Source: Donghicola eburneus
GTDB taxonomy: Bacteria; Pseudomonadota; Alphaproteobacteria; Rhodobacterales; Rhodobacteraceae
Assembly: GCF_900115865.1 (NCBI RefSeq)
Contig: NZ_FOXY01000001.1
Location: 248,001 to 312,000 of the forward strand
Direction: 5' to 3'
Length of the DNA: 64,000 nt
Numbering within the stretch: position 1 is the first letter of the stretch; each line of letters starts with the position of its first letter. Below the pieces are notes generated by a model that was not told the origin of the DNA, did no database searches, and saw nothing but the letters and a program-made list of their open reading frames with translations. Both the position numbers and the translations under genes were made by a program. Below, piece by piece: positions 51,089 through 60,063 of the stretch.

Positions 51089-52029
51089 CGGGGGGACCTC
51101 CTTAGGACGAGGGCAAGAAAGAGCAGGCCGCCCGCGAACTCGACGATCACCGCGAGGGTCGATTGGAGCCCGAGCAGGCGTTCGAACACGAACTGCCCAA
51201 AGATAAGAATGGATGCGCCGATCAGCGCGGCGGCGGGGATCAGGTAGATATGCCGCCACGTTGGAACAAAGGCATAAGCCAGGCTTGCCGCCAAAAGCCC
51301 AAGGAATGTCACCGGTCCGACCAACGCGGTCGAGACCGCCACCAGCAGCGCGACAAGCGCGAGAGACGCCAGAACCACGCGGTCGTACTCTTGGCCCAGC
51401 GAACGTGCCGTCGTTCTACCAAGGGCGACGATGTCCAGTTGTCGCGATAGCCGCATCGCGAACAGCAACGTCACCGCTAGAAGGACCATCGCAATCCACA
51501 GCTGGGTTTTGTCCACACCGCCAAAGCTGGCAAAGCTGGCACCTTGGACGATGGCGAACTCGCTCGGGTCGAGCAACCGCTGCGCCAGACCGGCGAGCCC
51601 GCGCAGCAGGACCCCAAGAATAACGCCTGTCAGGATCAGCCGCAGCATATCCTCGGTCCCGCGCCGGAGCATCAGGCCGAAAAGCAAGAGCGCCGTGACC
51701 ACCATCGTGACGATCTCTGCCCCGAACTGCCCCAATTGCGGCAGGGTTGCATAGCCGGTCCCGCCAAGGGTCATGACAAGCATCGTCTGCAAGAAGATAT
51801 AGAGCGCGTCAAAGCCCACGATGCCGGGTGTCAGCAGGCGGTTCGCGGTTATGGTTTGGAACACGACCGTCGCTGCACCAACTGCTGCACCCACGACGAC
51901 CAGCGCACCTAGCTTGGTCAGGCGCAGGCTTAGGATCAGGGCTTTGGGATCACGCAGCTGCCACAGCAGAAACAGTGCGCAGACCCCAAAGAAGACGGCG
52001 ATCAGACAAAGGAAACGAATTTTAGCCAT
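51085..52029 (-). CDS. Siderophore ABC transporter permease
   Basis: 314 residues of the BtuC/FecCD family with about nine or ten membrane helices. GIVGFDALYIFLQTML and the GLLAASLAYAFVPTWRH coupling region near the C terminus are as in YclO/FatC-type permeases. The start ATG 52029 overlaps the previous permease stop by 8 bp. Together with the second permease it forms a heterodimeric channel. Confidence 0.9.
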   Translation of the reverse strand: MAKIRFLCLIAVFFGVCALFLLWQLRDPKALILSLRLTKLGALVVVGAAVGAATVVFQTITANRLLTPGIVGFDALYIFLQTMLVMTLGGTGYATLPQLGQFGAEIVTMVVTALLLFGLMLRRGTEDMLRLILTGVILGVLLRGLAGLAQRLLDPSEFAIVQGASFASFGGVDKTQLWIAMVLLAVTLLFAMRLSRQLDIVALGRTTARSLGQEYDRVVLASLALVALLVAVSTALVGPVTFLGLLAASLAYAFVPTWRHIYLIPAAALIGASILIFGQFVFERLLGLQSTLAVIVEFAGGLLFLALVLRRSPR

Positions 52030-52969
52030 GGCTGGCCTTTCGCGGAGCGGCGTGCAGCAGCCACAGGAACATGCCTGCGCCAAGCACGGCAAACACCGTT
52101 CCTGCCGGAATTTCATAGGGGTAACGGATGACACGGCCCAAGATGTCACAGGCCAAAACCAGACTGCCGCCAGCCCACGCAATCAGGGGCAGGTTCCGCC
52201 GCAGATTGTCCCCGCGCCAGCGTGAGATGATATTCGGCACCACCAGTCCGACAAAGGGGATTGACCCCACGCTGACCACCACGACCGATACGATCACAGC
52301 CACGAGCACCAACCCGGCGAGCAGCGTCTGCCGGTAATCCAACCCAAGGCTACGCGCCGCGTCTTCGCCAAGTCCAAGCAGCGTGATGCGATCCGCCACC
52401 AACCACAACAGGCCCGCAATCAGGGCGACAATCCAGAGCAACTCGTACCGCCCCTGAAGAACACCAGAGAACTCGCCGCTTTGCCATGTTCCGATGAATT
52501 GCAATAGGTCCGTGGTCCAAGCGATCCAGAGCACGGCGGCCCCAATGATCCCGCTGTAAATCAGACCAACGAGCGGCAAGAGGACCGGATCACGCCGCGG
52601 CACATGCCGAGCGAGTGCCAAGAATCCGAGCGTGCCCATCAATGCCGAGGCCGCGGCCACCGACATCTTGGTCATCAGCGCCGCCCCCGGCGCGATCAGG
52701 GTAATCCCGAGCAGGCCGAGCATGGCAGACTCGGGTGTGCCGACCAGACCTGGTTCAACCATCCGGTTCTGGACGCTCATCTGGACCACGACACCTGCCA
52801 AGGCCAGCCCCGCACCGGCGAGCAATGCCGCAAAGGTTCGGGGCAGGCGGCTGACCGCGAGCAGCATGGACTGGTCAATTGCACCATCAAACAGTCCAGC
52901 CACGCCGATCAGGCAACTGGCAACAACGAGGCACGCGAAAACAAGGCTGGCAAAGAGCGGGCCGCGCAT
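52022..52969 (-). CDS. Siderophore ABC transporter permease
   Basis: 315 residues of the FecCD family. Marks are LAGAGLALAGVVVQMSVQNRMVEPGLVGTPE (N-terminal half; read in outline as AGAGLALAG, NRMVEPGLVG) and VGLVVPNIISRWRGDNLRRNLP, the coupling helix. It corresponds to the YclN/FatD partner. It starts 7 bp after the binding-protein stop. Confidence 0.9.
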   Translation of the reverse strand: MRGPLFASLVFACLVVASCLIGVAGLFDGAIDQSMLLAVSRLPRTFAALLAGAGLALAGVVVQMSVQNRMVEPGLVGTPESAMLGLLGITLIAPGAALMTKMSVAAASALMGTLGFLALARHVPRRDPVLLPLVGLIYSGIIGAAVLWIAWTTDLLQFIGTWQSGEFSGVLQGRYELLWIVALIAGLLWLVADRITLLGLGEDAARSLGLDYRQTLLAGLVLVAVIVSVVVVSVGSIPFVGLVVPNIISRWRGDNLRRNLPLIAWAGGSLVLACDILGRVIRYPYEIPAGTVFAVLGAGMFLWLLHAAPRKASHG

Positions 52970-52976
52970 TTTGAAC

Positions 52977-53879
52977 TCAGCTGTTCGAGTCGCGCAGGGC
53001 GGTCATGATCTCGGACAGGGTGTGGTTCAACGACTGCACGCCGCCACCCGCAAGGTAAAGCGGTGCGGAATCCAGATAGACGATCTGTCCGTTCTGACCT
53101 GCTTTGGTGCCAGCGACCAATGGGTTGTCCAGTGTGACAGCTGCAGCCTCGGCTTCTTGGCCAATCGCAGCGCTGCGATCGACAACAAAGATCCAGTCGG
53201 GGTCAACATCTGCGATGAATTCGAAGGATACCGCTTCGCCATGGCGGCCGTCGGCCACATCGGGATAGGCTTCGGGAATGCCGACAGCGGTGTGCAGCCA
53301 GCCAAAACGCGACTTGTCTCCGTAGGCCGAGACTTTGCCACCGTTTGTCATCAGGATCAGCGCGTCGCCTTTGCCCTCGGCCATTGCCTTAGCGTCTGCC
53401 AGAGCGGCTTCGAGCTCTTGGGTCAGAGCCTGCGCTTCGGGAGACAGGCCAAAGATCGCGCCGTATGCGGTGATGCGCGACTTGGCGTCGTCAATCAACT
53501 TGGTCGCATCAATGGTCATGTCCAAAGTCGGCGCAACTTCGGCTAGCGCGGGAATGACGGTCTGCGAGCGGCCCCCCGCGAAGACGACGTCAGGGGCCAT
53601 GACGGCCAGCGCTTCGAAGTCTGGCTCAAACAGGGTGCCCACGGTCGCGACACCATCAAACGCGTCGGCCAGATAGGCGGGCGGCGTGATGTTGGGGATG
53701 CCATCAATTTCGACCCCGAGCGCGTCCAGTGTGTCGATGGCCGAGAGATCAAGAGCCACCACCTTCGCTGGGTTCAGCGGCGCAGCCTGCGGGCCGGTTG
53801 CGGTGTCGATTTCGACAGTTTCAGCAATGGCAGAGACGGGCAGGGCGGTCATGGCGAGGACGGCAAAGAGGGGTTTCAT
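52977..53879 (-). CDS. Siderophore ABC transporter periplasmic binding protein
   Basis: 300 residues with a signal peptide (MKPLFAVLAMTALPVSAIA, cut before ETV). The mature protein is a type III solute-binding fold as in FatB/YclQ/CeuE: VVALDLSAIDTLDALGVEIDG, VFAGGRSQ, DDAKSRITAYGAIFG, PDWIFVVDRSAAIG and the AGQNGQIVYLDSAPLYLAGGG closing region. It binds an iron-catecholate or similar chelate. The first gene of the operon; a TGA-N9-TCA iron box lies 41 bp upstream. Confidence 0.9.
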   Translation of the reverse strand: MKPLFAVLAMTALPVSAIAETVEIDTATGPQAAPLNPAKVVALDLSAIDTLDALGVEIDGIPNITPPAYLADAFDGVATVGTLFEPDFEALAVMAPDVVFAGGRSQTVIPALAEVAPTLDMTIDATKLIDDAKSRITAYGAIFGLSPEAQALTQELEAALADAKAMAEGKGDALILMTNGGKVSAYGDKSRFGWLHTAVGIPEAYPDVADGRHGEAVSFEFIADVDPDWIFVVDRSAAIGQEAEAAAVTLDNPLVAGTKAGQNGQIVYLDSAPLYLAGGGVQSLNHTLSEIMTALRDSNS

Positions 53880-53919
53880 GCAAAGCTCCTGGGTGGATCA
53901 GAAAATCACGGGTTAAAGT

Positions 53920-53934
53920 TGATCAATATTGTCA
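53920..53934. promoter_or_regulatory. Iron-Rhodo-box type site upstream of the siderophore operon
   Basis: TGA-TCAATATTG-TCA matches the TGA-N9-TCA consensus described for RirA-type IRO boxes and the iron-Rhodo-box of Rhodobacterales. It lies 41 bp upstream of the binding-protein start, where a repressor would block the promoter under iron-replete conditions. Confidence 0.65.
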
Positions 53935-54114
53935 CCTTTAATTTCCGACAGAAATACTAGGAATGCGGGGAGCGCAAGGAAAACTTTTGTGAGCCGTCGG
54001 AAAAGCGTCCTTGCCCGAACGCGCGATGAACGTTCGACCGGAAAATCGAGCAGGTCTAAAGGGATAGCTGGGGCGACTGACGAAAAGCCGCGCGGCCAAG
54101 ACGGTGCGCAGAAA

Positions 54115-54140
54115 CAAAAAAGGCCCTGCTCGCGCGGGCC
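54115..54140 (-). terminator. Terminator of tRNA-Asn
   Basis: On the minus strand GGCCC/GGGCC form a hairpin with a 9-nt loop followed by TTTTTTTG, 30 bp beyond the tRNA CCA end. Confidence 0.8.
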
Positions 54141-54169
54141 TATGCATCATCATATTGGGAGATTTTCAG

Positions 54170-54244
54170 TGGCTCCGGCGGTAGGGATCGAACCTACGAC
54201 CAATTGATTAACAGTCAACTGCTCTACCGCTGAGCTACGCCGGA
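54170..54244 (-). tRNA. tRNA-Asn (GTT)
   Basis: The minus strand reads TCCGGCGTAGCTCAGCGG at the 5' end. The anticodon arm is TTGA-CTGTTAA-TCAA with anticodon GTT. The T arm GTAGG-TTCGATC-CCTAC is intact. The acceptor TCCGGCG/CGCCGGA is perfect, discriminator G, and CCA is encoded. No integrase or attachment-site duplicate is seen next to it. Confidence 0.97.
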
Positions 54245-54485
54245 ACACTGTAGGGCGCTGTATAATAACAGCATTCTACGGGCGCAAGCGGAAATTCGAG
54301 AAAATTGGAAAATGTTTGTGGGCTGCTGTAAGTGTTTGATGCAACGTGAAAAAGGCTCTGTCCCCGATTGCCGCAGTTGCTTCGGTCGCTGCCAATCGGT
54401 TGGCCCAATACTTTATGCTGAATTGCCCAAGGCGGGGCGCAACCGCAGTCTGTACCCACGACCTTGAGCAGCCAAGGAGATAGAG

Positions 54486-55112
54486 ATGGGACGGTACGAC
54501 AGGGAAACGGCACTTCATGCCTTTGACGGACAAAGCCGCGTCATCCATCCATGCGCCGCGCAGGCCAAAGACGATAAGCCCGATTTTCAAGGGGGGACGT
54601 TGCGCTGTCACTGTCATGACAGTCCGGTTCTGGTGCAGATAAATGCGCAAAGCCAGCACAACCATCTATGTGGGTGCAGTCGGTGCTGGAAGTCTGACGG
54701 TGCTCTTTTTTCCCAAATCGCGGTGGTGCCCCGGAATGCCGTGCATGTTGTGGAGAATGCGGACAAGCTCGGGCTGGTAGATCCGGCGGCAGTGATCCAG
54801 CGCTACGCCTGTCGCGACTGCGGTGTTCATCTGGTGGGCCGGATTGAAAGCAAGAGCCACGGGTTTTACGGGCTCGACTTTATTCATACGGAATTGTCTG
54901 CGGATATAGGCTGGTCAGCGCCGTCGTTCGCGGCATACGTGAGTTCCGTGGTCGAAGCAGGCTTTCCGCCAGAGCAAATGCCGCATCTTCGGCGGCAGCT
55001 CCGCGCCTTGGGTCTAGAGCCGTATGACTGTCTGTCTCCGGATCTTATGGATGTTATTTCGCATCACGCATACGTCCGTCGCCGGTCAGAGGGTGAGCGA
55101 GTTTCTGCCTAA
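54486..55112 (+). CDS. gfa: S-(hydroxymethyl)glutathione synthase (Gfa)
   Basis: 208 residues. The GFA zinc-binding fold is shown by [28 protein letters not shown] and [15 protein letters not shown], which supply the paired cysteines for two zinc ions. The C-terminal region [18 protein letters not shown] is typical of the full-length Gfa branch rather than the generic family. It is thought to help formaldehyde condense with glutathione, producing the substrate of the class III dehydrogenase encoded at the window's right edge. The ATG follows AAGGAGATAGAG. It stands alone, upstream of the two-component genes. Confidence 0.93.
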   Translation: MGRYDRETALHAFDGQSRVIHPCAAQAKDDKPDFQGGTLRCHCHDSPVLVQINAQSQHNHLCGCSRCWKSDGALFSQIAVVPRNAVHVVENADKLGLVDPAAVIQRYACRDCGVHLVGRIESKSHGFYGLDFIHTELSADIGWSAPSFAAYVSSVVEAGFPPEQMPHLRRQLRALGLEPYDCLSPDLMDVISHHAYVRRRSEGERVSA

Positions 55113-55221
55113 GTGGATGGTCATTAACCGCTTGGTGATCACAGTTTTGCTAAAAACATGGCGCTTTTTTTGATGCGTTTGAAGAATCATGGGGTACCCT
55201 TCCGCATAGGGAGGAAGTTTA

Positions 55222-55935
55222 ATGATTCAGGAACCAGTGACTGTGTCGACTGGACAGGTGGGGTCTGTCCTAATCGTAGATGATCATCCGCTATACGGTG
55301 ACGCGTTGGGCGCAGCCCTTCGGAATGAATACCCTGGCTGCCGGATCGAGACCGCTCAGTCCTTGCGTGCGGCGCTCAAAGCTCTGGATGACGGGTTTCG
55401 TCCTGACTTGGTGATGTTCGACCTGAAATTGCCGGATGTTCGCGGGATATCTGGGTTTTTGTCCCTGCGCGAGCGGATGCCGGATTTGCCGATCCTTGTG
55501 ATTTCGTCTTTGACGTCAACCGACGTCGTCCATGCCCTGATGGATAAGGGTGCGGCGGGATTTCTGCCCAAAGATGCGTGCTCTGACGTGCTGCGCAAGG
55601 TGGTTGGGTCGATCGTGGCAGGGGAACGCTATGTGCCGACCGCCTATCAGAAGGCCGAAGACACCCTGCCGAGCGAGGGGGCGGGCACTGGGACCAAACT
55701 AGACGAGCTAACCCCGCAGCAGCAGAAAATCATGCGTCTGATTTGTTCGGGCAAGGCGAACAAACAGATCGCATATGAGCTGTGTCTCGCGGAGGCGACG
55801 GTCAAAGCCCACATTACTGCACTCCTGCGTAGGCTCGGCGTCCAGAACCGAACGCAGGCGGCTATGATGATGGAAAGCTCTTTGGCGGCGGGACAGACCA
55901 CGGATCCGGATGCGCTTGCTTTCCTGACCCACTAA
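55222..55935 (+). CDS. NarL/FixJ-family response regulator
   Basis: 237 residues. The receiver at 15-135 has VDDHP (Asp 20-21), phospho-acceptor Asp 67 in LVMFDLKLPD and Lys in FLPKDACS. The LuxR-type helix-turn-helix is at about 163-220 (LTPQQQKIMRLICSGKANKQIAYEL, then VKAHITALLRRLGVQNRTQA, in parts). It lies 3 bp before the FIST gene and is probably the output of the hybrid kinase two genes on. By context with formaldehyde/alcohol genes it resembles FlhR/AfdR/ErdR-type regulators; this is inference. RBS AGGGAGGAAG. Confidence 0.9.
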   Translation: MIQEPVTVSTGQVGSVLIVDDHPLYGDALGAALRNEYPGCRIETAQSLRAALKALDDGFRPDLVMFDLKLPDVRGISGFLSLRERMPDLPILVISSLTSTDVVHALMDKGAAGFLPKDACSDVLRKVVGSIVAGERYVPTAYQKAEDTLPSEGAGTGTKLDELTPQQQKIMRLICSGKANKQIAYELCLAEATVKAHITALLRRLGVQNRTQAAMMMESSLAAGQTTDPDALAFLTH

Positions 55936-55937
55936 TC

Positions 55938-57095
55938 ATGCTGGACCAAGGAGACACCGCGCGGTTTGTGCGCGTCGCTCTGTCGCGCGCCTCGACCGCG
56001 ACAGAAGCGGTCACCGAGGCAGTGGCCCAAGTGGATCGACGGGCAACGTGTTTTGTTATGGCGTTTGTGCCGGACCATCTGGATCGGGAAGTATTGGCCA
56101 GCGAACTCGACCGCCAAATGGGCGGTGTGCCCGTATTCGGTTGTACGACCGCAGGCCAAATCACACCCGAAGGCTACGAGACAGGCGCGCTGATGCTGAT
56201 CGCCTTTCCGCGTCGGTATTTCCGCTGTGCATCCATGTTTATTGACCATCTGCGCGATTTTCCGATGCAGGAGCTCAGCCAGAAGATTGATCGGATCAAA
56301 ACCCAGTTTCAACGCACAGCGGGCTGGCGCCGGTTCGGTCTGGTTCTGTGTGATGGTGTCTCCAAGGCCGAAGACTTGCTGGCCTCGACCCTGCAACTGT
56401 GCCTCGGTGAAATCCCGATCTACGGTGGATCGGCTGGGGACGGGCTGCAATTTCAAGAAACCTCTGTGCTTTATGGGGGGCAGTTCCATTCTGGCGCGGC
56501 TCTGGTCCTGCTGGTTGAGACGGCGCTCGATTTCACGGGCGTGGGATTTGACCACTTCTTGCCTACAGAAACACTGATGGTCGTCACCAGTGCCATCCCC
56601 GAAGAGAGGGTGGTGCTGGAGTTGAACGGCGCCCCCGCCGCGCTGGAATATTCGCGCAAGATCGGGGTCGCTGTGGATCAGTTGTCGCCAGAGGTGTTTG
56701 CCGAAAACCCTGTGCTGGTGCGCCAAAATGCCAAGTTCCATGTCCGCGCGATCCACTCGGTCGAGGCTGATCACGGGCTTTCGTTTATGGGGGCGATTGA
56801 TGACGGGCTTATTTTGACGCTCGGCACTGGAACAGAGATTATCAATGCGCTGGATACGGGGCTCGATTTGCGAGGTCCGATGGGACAACGGCCGGACTTC
56901 ATCCTTGGGTTCGACTGCATCCTGCGCAAGCTGGAGTTCACGCAAAAGGGCATGTTGGACGATGTCTCTGCCATGTTCCGCAAGCACAATGTGCTGGGTT
57001 TCAACACCTATGGCGAACAGCATTGTGGGGTGCATGTGAACCAGACGTTTGTTGGGATCGCGTTCTTTGAGCACACGCCGGAGGATTTGCATTGA
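55938..57095 (+). CDS. FIST-domain sensory protein
   Basis: 385 residues comprising a FIST N-terminal part (about 30-240; VPVFGCTTAGQITPEGYETGALML and GDGLQFQETSVLYGG, in outline) and FIST C-terminal part (about 240-380; NGAPAALEYSRKIG, GHALG-equivalent GFDCILRKL). FIST proteins are thought to bind small ligands such as amino acids or other carbon compounds. It contains no DNA-binding or catalytic part. It is co-translated with the kinase (stop overlaps its TTG start), so it is probably the ligand-sensing partner of that kinase. Confidence 0.88.
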   Translation: MLDQGDTARFVRVALSRASTATEAVTEAVAQVDRRATCFVMAFVPDHLDREVLASELDRQMGGVPVFGCTTAGQITPEGYETGALMLIAFPRRYFRCASMFIDHLRDFPMQELSQKIDRIKTQFQRTAGWRRFGLVLCDGVSKAEDLLASTLQLCLGEIPIYGGSAGDGLQFQETSVLYGGQFHSGAALVLLVETALDFTGVGFDHFLPTETLMVVTSAIPEERVVLELNGAPAALEYSRKIGVAVDQLSPEVFAENPVLVRQNAKFHVRAIHSVEADHGLSFMGAIDDGLILTLGTGTEIINALDTGLDLRGPMGQRPDFILGFDCILRKLEFTQKGMLDDVSAMFRKHNVLGFNTYGEQHCGVHVNQTFVGIAFFEHTPEDLH

Positions 57096-59350
57096 TCAAT
57101 CCCTCTGACCCGCCCGAAGAGCAGATCCGCAAGCAGGCGAAGATCATCGACGCCTTGATCCGCCGGATGAACCACCAGCACGAATTGGGGAATTCGGCCT
57201 ACGCGACCTTTCAGTCGGCAGTGTCCATGCAGGCCAAGATGATGGAGCAGTCGCGCGATCTGGAGCGGACGACCTCGGAGCTGGCCAATGTCCGGATCGA
57301 ACGGGAACGTACGCGCAAGAACCTAACCAGTGCGCTGGCCGCAATGGAGGGGGGCTTTGCCCTGTTCAACCGCTGCCGGCTCGAAGTTAGCAACGAGCTG
57401 TTCCAGATGCTGCTGCCGGATATTTCTGCGCGCATTCAGCCGGGACTCGAGATTGATGAATACATCGAGGCCATGCTCTCGAGCGAGGATTTGGTCGGCA
57501 CAGATGGGCGCTTGTTCGGGGCGCTGGCTCAGGTGCGCCGATCTGCCGTGGGGGCCGCGGTCAATGCGGTGGTGGCCGAGTTGATTGGCGATCGGTTCTT
57601 TCAGGTGAACCTGCAGAGGACGAGCGAGGACAACATCGTCATTCTGTTGACCGACATCAGCCGGATTGTCCGCCAGAACCGCAGTGAAAAAGAGAACCTC
57701 ATTGACCGTCAGGCGACCTATCTACAAGCGGTGTTTCAAAACATGACCTCTGGCGTGTGTACCTTTGACTCAGACGGGCGGGTCAAGATGTACAACCAGC
57801 GGTTTCGGCAGCTGCTTGGGCTGCCCTACACGCTCTTGCAGACAGGATCAGAACTGGAGTTGATCGTGCGGCACGTGCGGTCCCACGCGGTGTTCGAGGA
57901 CGAAGATGCCTTTGACGTTGGGTTCTGGATGGAGCGTTTGCAAAAGCAAGGGCGATTCAGGTCGCGTCTGCGCCATGCCAACGGACGCATTCTGGACATG
58001 CATTCCCATGTTCTGCCCGATGGGGGCTTTGTCGTGGACCTTGGCGACGTTTCTGCCGAAATTCGCACCGCAGAGATGTTAGAAAACCGCGTGGCAGAGC
58101 GCACAGCCGAACTGACCGAAGCCAACGCCCGCCTGCGCGAACAATACGAGGAAAAGGCGCGTGTCGAAGAGAAGTTGCGCGTCGCCAAAGAGGCGGCAGA
58201 AGCAGCTGTGTCCTCCAAAACCCGTTTTTTGGCGGCGGCCAGTCATGATCTGTTGCAACCCATCAATGCGGCGAAGTTGCTGATCTCGACGATCAAAGAG
58301 GCAACCCAAGGGGCGACCGTTCACCCCATGGTCGAGCGCTTGCAATCCTCTTTCACCTCCACAGAGCAGCTCTTGCACGCGCTGCTGGACATTTCGCGGC
58401 TCGATAGCGCGGATTCCAGTGCGCTTCAGCCTGCGAACGTGTGTCTCGGGACTTTGATGCAAGGCGTTTACGAGGACCAACTGCGGGTGGCGGAAAAGCG
58501 CGGCGTGCGTCTTGATGTGGTGACCGCGATGGTCTTTGTCCGATCTGACCCAGTGTACCTCTTGCGATCGATACAGAACTTGGTGGTAAATGCGATCCAA
58601 TACACTCCGTCAGGCGGGCGCGTATTGGTCGGGTGCCGACGCAAGGGCGATGACGTAGTGCTCGAGGTTTGGGACACCGGCATCGGGATTACGCTCAAGG
58701 ACCAGTCCAAAATCTTTGAGGAGTTCACCCGCGCGGGCAATGTGCCCATCGGGTCCGGCGTCGGCCTTGGCCTTTCGATAGTCGAGAGAACCTGCCGCCA
58801 TATGGGGCACACCGTCAGCGTAAAGTCCAAGCCGAATGTCGGCTCAGTCTTTTCCATTCGTATGCAGCGGGTGGCAGTCCAGCCCGAAGCGATTGAAGAG
58901 CGTGTTCCGATAAATGCCAACGAATCCAGCACGATGGACTTGATTGTTCTGGTGGTCGAAGACGATCCAGCCGTGCTTTTTGCGATGATCAAGAAGCTAG
59001 AACAGTGGGGCGCTTCTGTTCTTGGGGCTAGTTCAACCGAAGAGGCGTTGGGCCATGTGCGGGACATGGGAATTCCGCCGGATATCATGCTTGCGGACTA
59101 TCAGTTGGGCAAAACCGATACAGGCATCAACGCGATCAATGCAGTGCGGACTTTGACCGGTATGCACGTGCCTGCGGTGATGATCACGGCAGATCGTGGG
59201 GATCACCTCCTCAAGATGGGCGCGGAACATCGCATCCCCGTGCTGACAAAGCCGGTGCGCCTGCGCAAATTACGACCCCTGATCGAGTGGCTGACCCGTG
59301 ATCCGATGGAGCCGCTCACGCGCTCTGGCACAGACCAAAGTCGGCAATGA
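57092..59350 (+). CDS. Hybrid histidine kinase, NahK/ErcS-like
   Basis: 752 residues, no membrane helix. An N-terminal coiled coil (1-90) is followed by two PAS-like domains (about 90-200 and 205-330), a second coiled coil and the kinase. The H-box FLAAASHDLLQPINAAKLL (His about 386) is the HDLLQP type of NahK/ErcS kinases. The ATPase part has NLVVNAIQYTPSGGRV, VWDTGIGI and GVGLGLSIVERT. The receiver at about 620-745 has VVEDDPA, phospho-acceptor Asp in IMLADYQLG and Lys in LTKPVRLRKL. It starts with TTG, overlapping the FIST stop, with GGAGG eight bases upstream. Confidence 0.88.
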   Translation: MINPSDPPEEQIRKQAKIIDALIRRMNHQHELGNSAYATFQSAVSMQAKMMEQSRDLERTTSELANVRIERERTRKNLTSALAAMEGGFALFNRCRLEVSNELFQMLLPDISARIQPGLEIDEYIEAMLSSEDLVGTDGRLFGALAQVRRSAVGAAVNAVVAELIGDRFFQVNLQRTSEDNIVILLTDISRIVRQNRSEKENLIDRQATYLQAVFQNMTSGVCTFDSDGRVKMYNQRFRQLLGLPYTLLQTGSELELIVRHVRSHAVFEDEDAFDVGFWMERLQKQGRFRSRLRHANGRILDMHSHVLPDGGFVVDLGDVSAEIRTAEMLENRVAERTAELTEANARLREQYEEKARVEEKLRVAKEAAEAAVSSKTRFLAAASHDLLQPINAAKLLISTIKEATQGATVHPMVERLQSSFTSTEQLLHALLDISRLDSADSSALQPANVCLGTLMQGVYEDQLRVAEKRGVRLDVVTAMVFVRSDPVYLLRSIQNLVVNAIQYTPSGGRVLVGCRRKGDDVVLEVWDTGIGITLKDQSKIFEEFTRAGNVPIGSGVGLGLSIVERTCRHMGHTVSVKSKPNVGSVFSIRMQRVAVQPEAIEERVPINANESSTMDLIVLVVEDDPAVLFAMIKKLEQWGASVLGASSTEEALGHVRDMGIPPDIMLADYQLGKTDTGINAINAVRTLTGMHVPAVMITADRGDHLLKMGAEHRIPVLTKPVRLRKLRPLIEWLTRDPMEPLTRSGTDQSRQ

Positions 59351-59397
59351 CTGCCCCATGCCAAAAGATAGGCTTGGGGTAAGGGGAGGACTAAATT

Positions 59398-60063
59398 ATG
59401 CGGAAACACCTGCTTTCATTGGCGATCATCGCGGCCTTGGGCGCACCAGCATATGGTGCTGTTCTCGAAGGCAACGCACTCTATGAGACGCTGTTCAAAT
59501 CGGGCACGCTCTCGCAAATGGAAGAGGGCGACAAGCTGGTCTACAGGCGCGAGGTGACCAACAAGGTCAAGCCAGAAACGGCCGCAAGGGACACCGGAAA
59601 TGTCGTCCTTTCGCTCGAACAGGGCGACGCGTTGATGGCGAACCTTGAGTTTCGCCAAGAGGAAAAGCACCGCAATCTGGGCAGTTTTCCAGCCAGCATC
59701 GGAAATCCGATGATCATGTACTTTGCGGAAACGGTTGCCCGCGACATGGCCGAGACGGCGGGCGGCAGCCCATTCTATATCCGAAATCGTTTGAAAGAGG
59801 CGCTCGTGGGCGCAGCAGAAATGGTGGAAGGTCAGGCCGATCTGGATGGTGCGGGCATCGCGGTCAAAACAGTGGTGATGCGGCCCTTTGCCGATGATCC
59901 GAACCGGGACCGGATGCATGGGTTCGAGGATCTGGAACTGATTGTTGCGATGTCGGATGCCGTACCTGGTTGGTACCTGTCGATGTCCGCCGTGACGCCG
60001 CCCGAAAGCGCTGTTGGCTACCGTTCTGAAACTCGCTTTGTCGCGATCGAGGATGCGGAATGA
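59398..60063 (+). CDS. Exported protein of unknown function
   Basis: 221 residues with a Sec signal peptide (MRKHLLSLAIIAALGAPAYG). The mature part starts AVLEGNALYETLFKSGTLSQM and has no cysteine and no motif that I recognise. It is preceded by AAGGGGAGGA and its stop overlaps the start of the next exported-protein gene. Position between the kinase and the SoxYZ-like/metallohydrolase genes suggests a periplasmic role in the same quinoprotein-linked system. This is context only. Confidence 0.75.
   Translation: MRKHLLSLAIIAALGAPAYGAVLEGNALYETLFKSGTLSQMEEGDKLVYRREVTNKVKPETAARDTGNVVLSLEQGDALMANLEFRQEEKHRNLGSFPASIGNPMIMYFAETVARDMAETAGGSPFYIRNRLKEALVGAAEMVEGQADLDGAGIAVKTVVMRPFADDPNRDRMHGFEDLELIVAMSDAVPGWYLSMSAVTPPESAVGYRSETRFVAIEDAE

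Noticed and set aside
54115-54485. Genomic-island attachment site at the tRNA-Asn gene
   Set aside because: No integrase, no duplicated tRNA 3' end and no mobile gene is seen next to it in this window.
55932-57092. A 386-codon open frame on the minus strand
   Set aside because: It covers the FIST gene exactly; the plus-strand product has the FIST fold and is coupled to its neighbours.
59354-59379. Hairpin CCCCA-T-GCC / GGC-T-TGGGG after the hybrid kinase gene
   Set aside because: The stem is interrupted by a T-T mismatch, has no T run and runs into the next ribosome site, so I do not call it a terminator.
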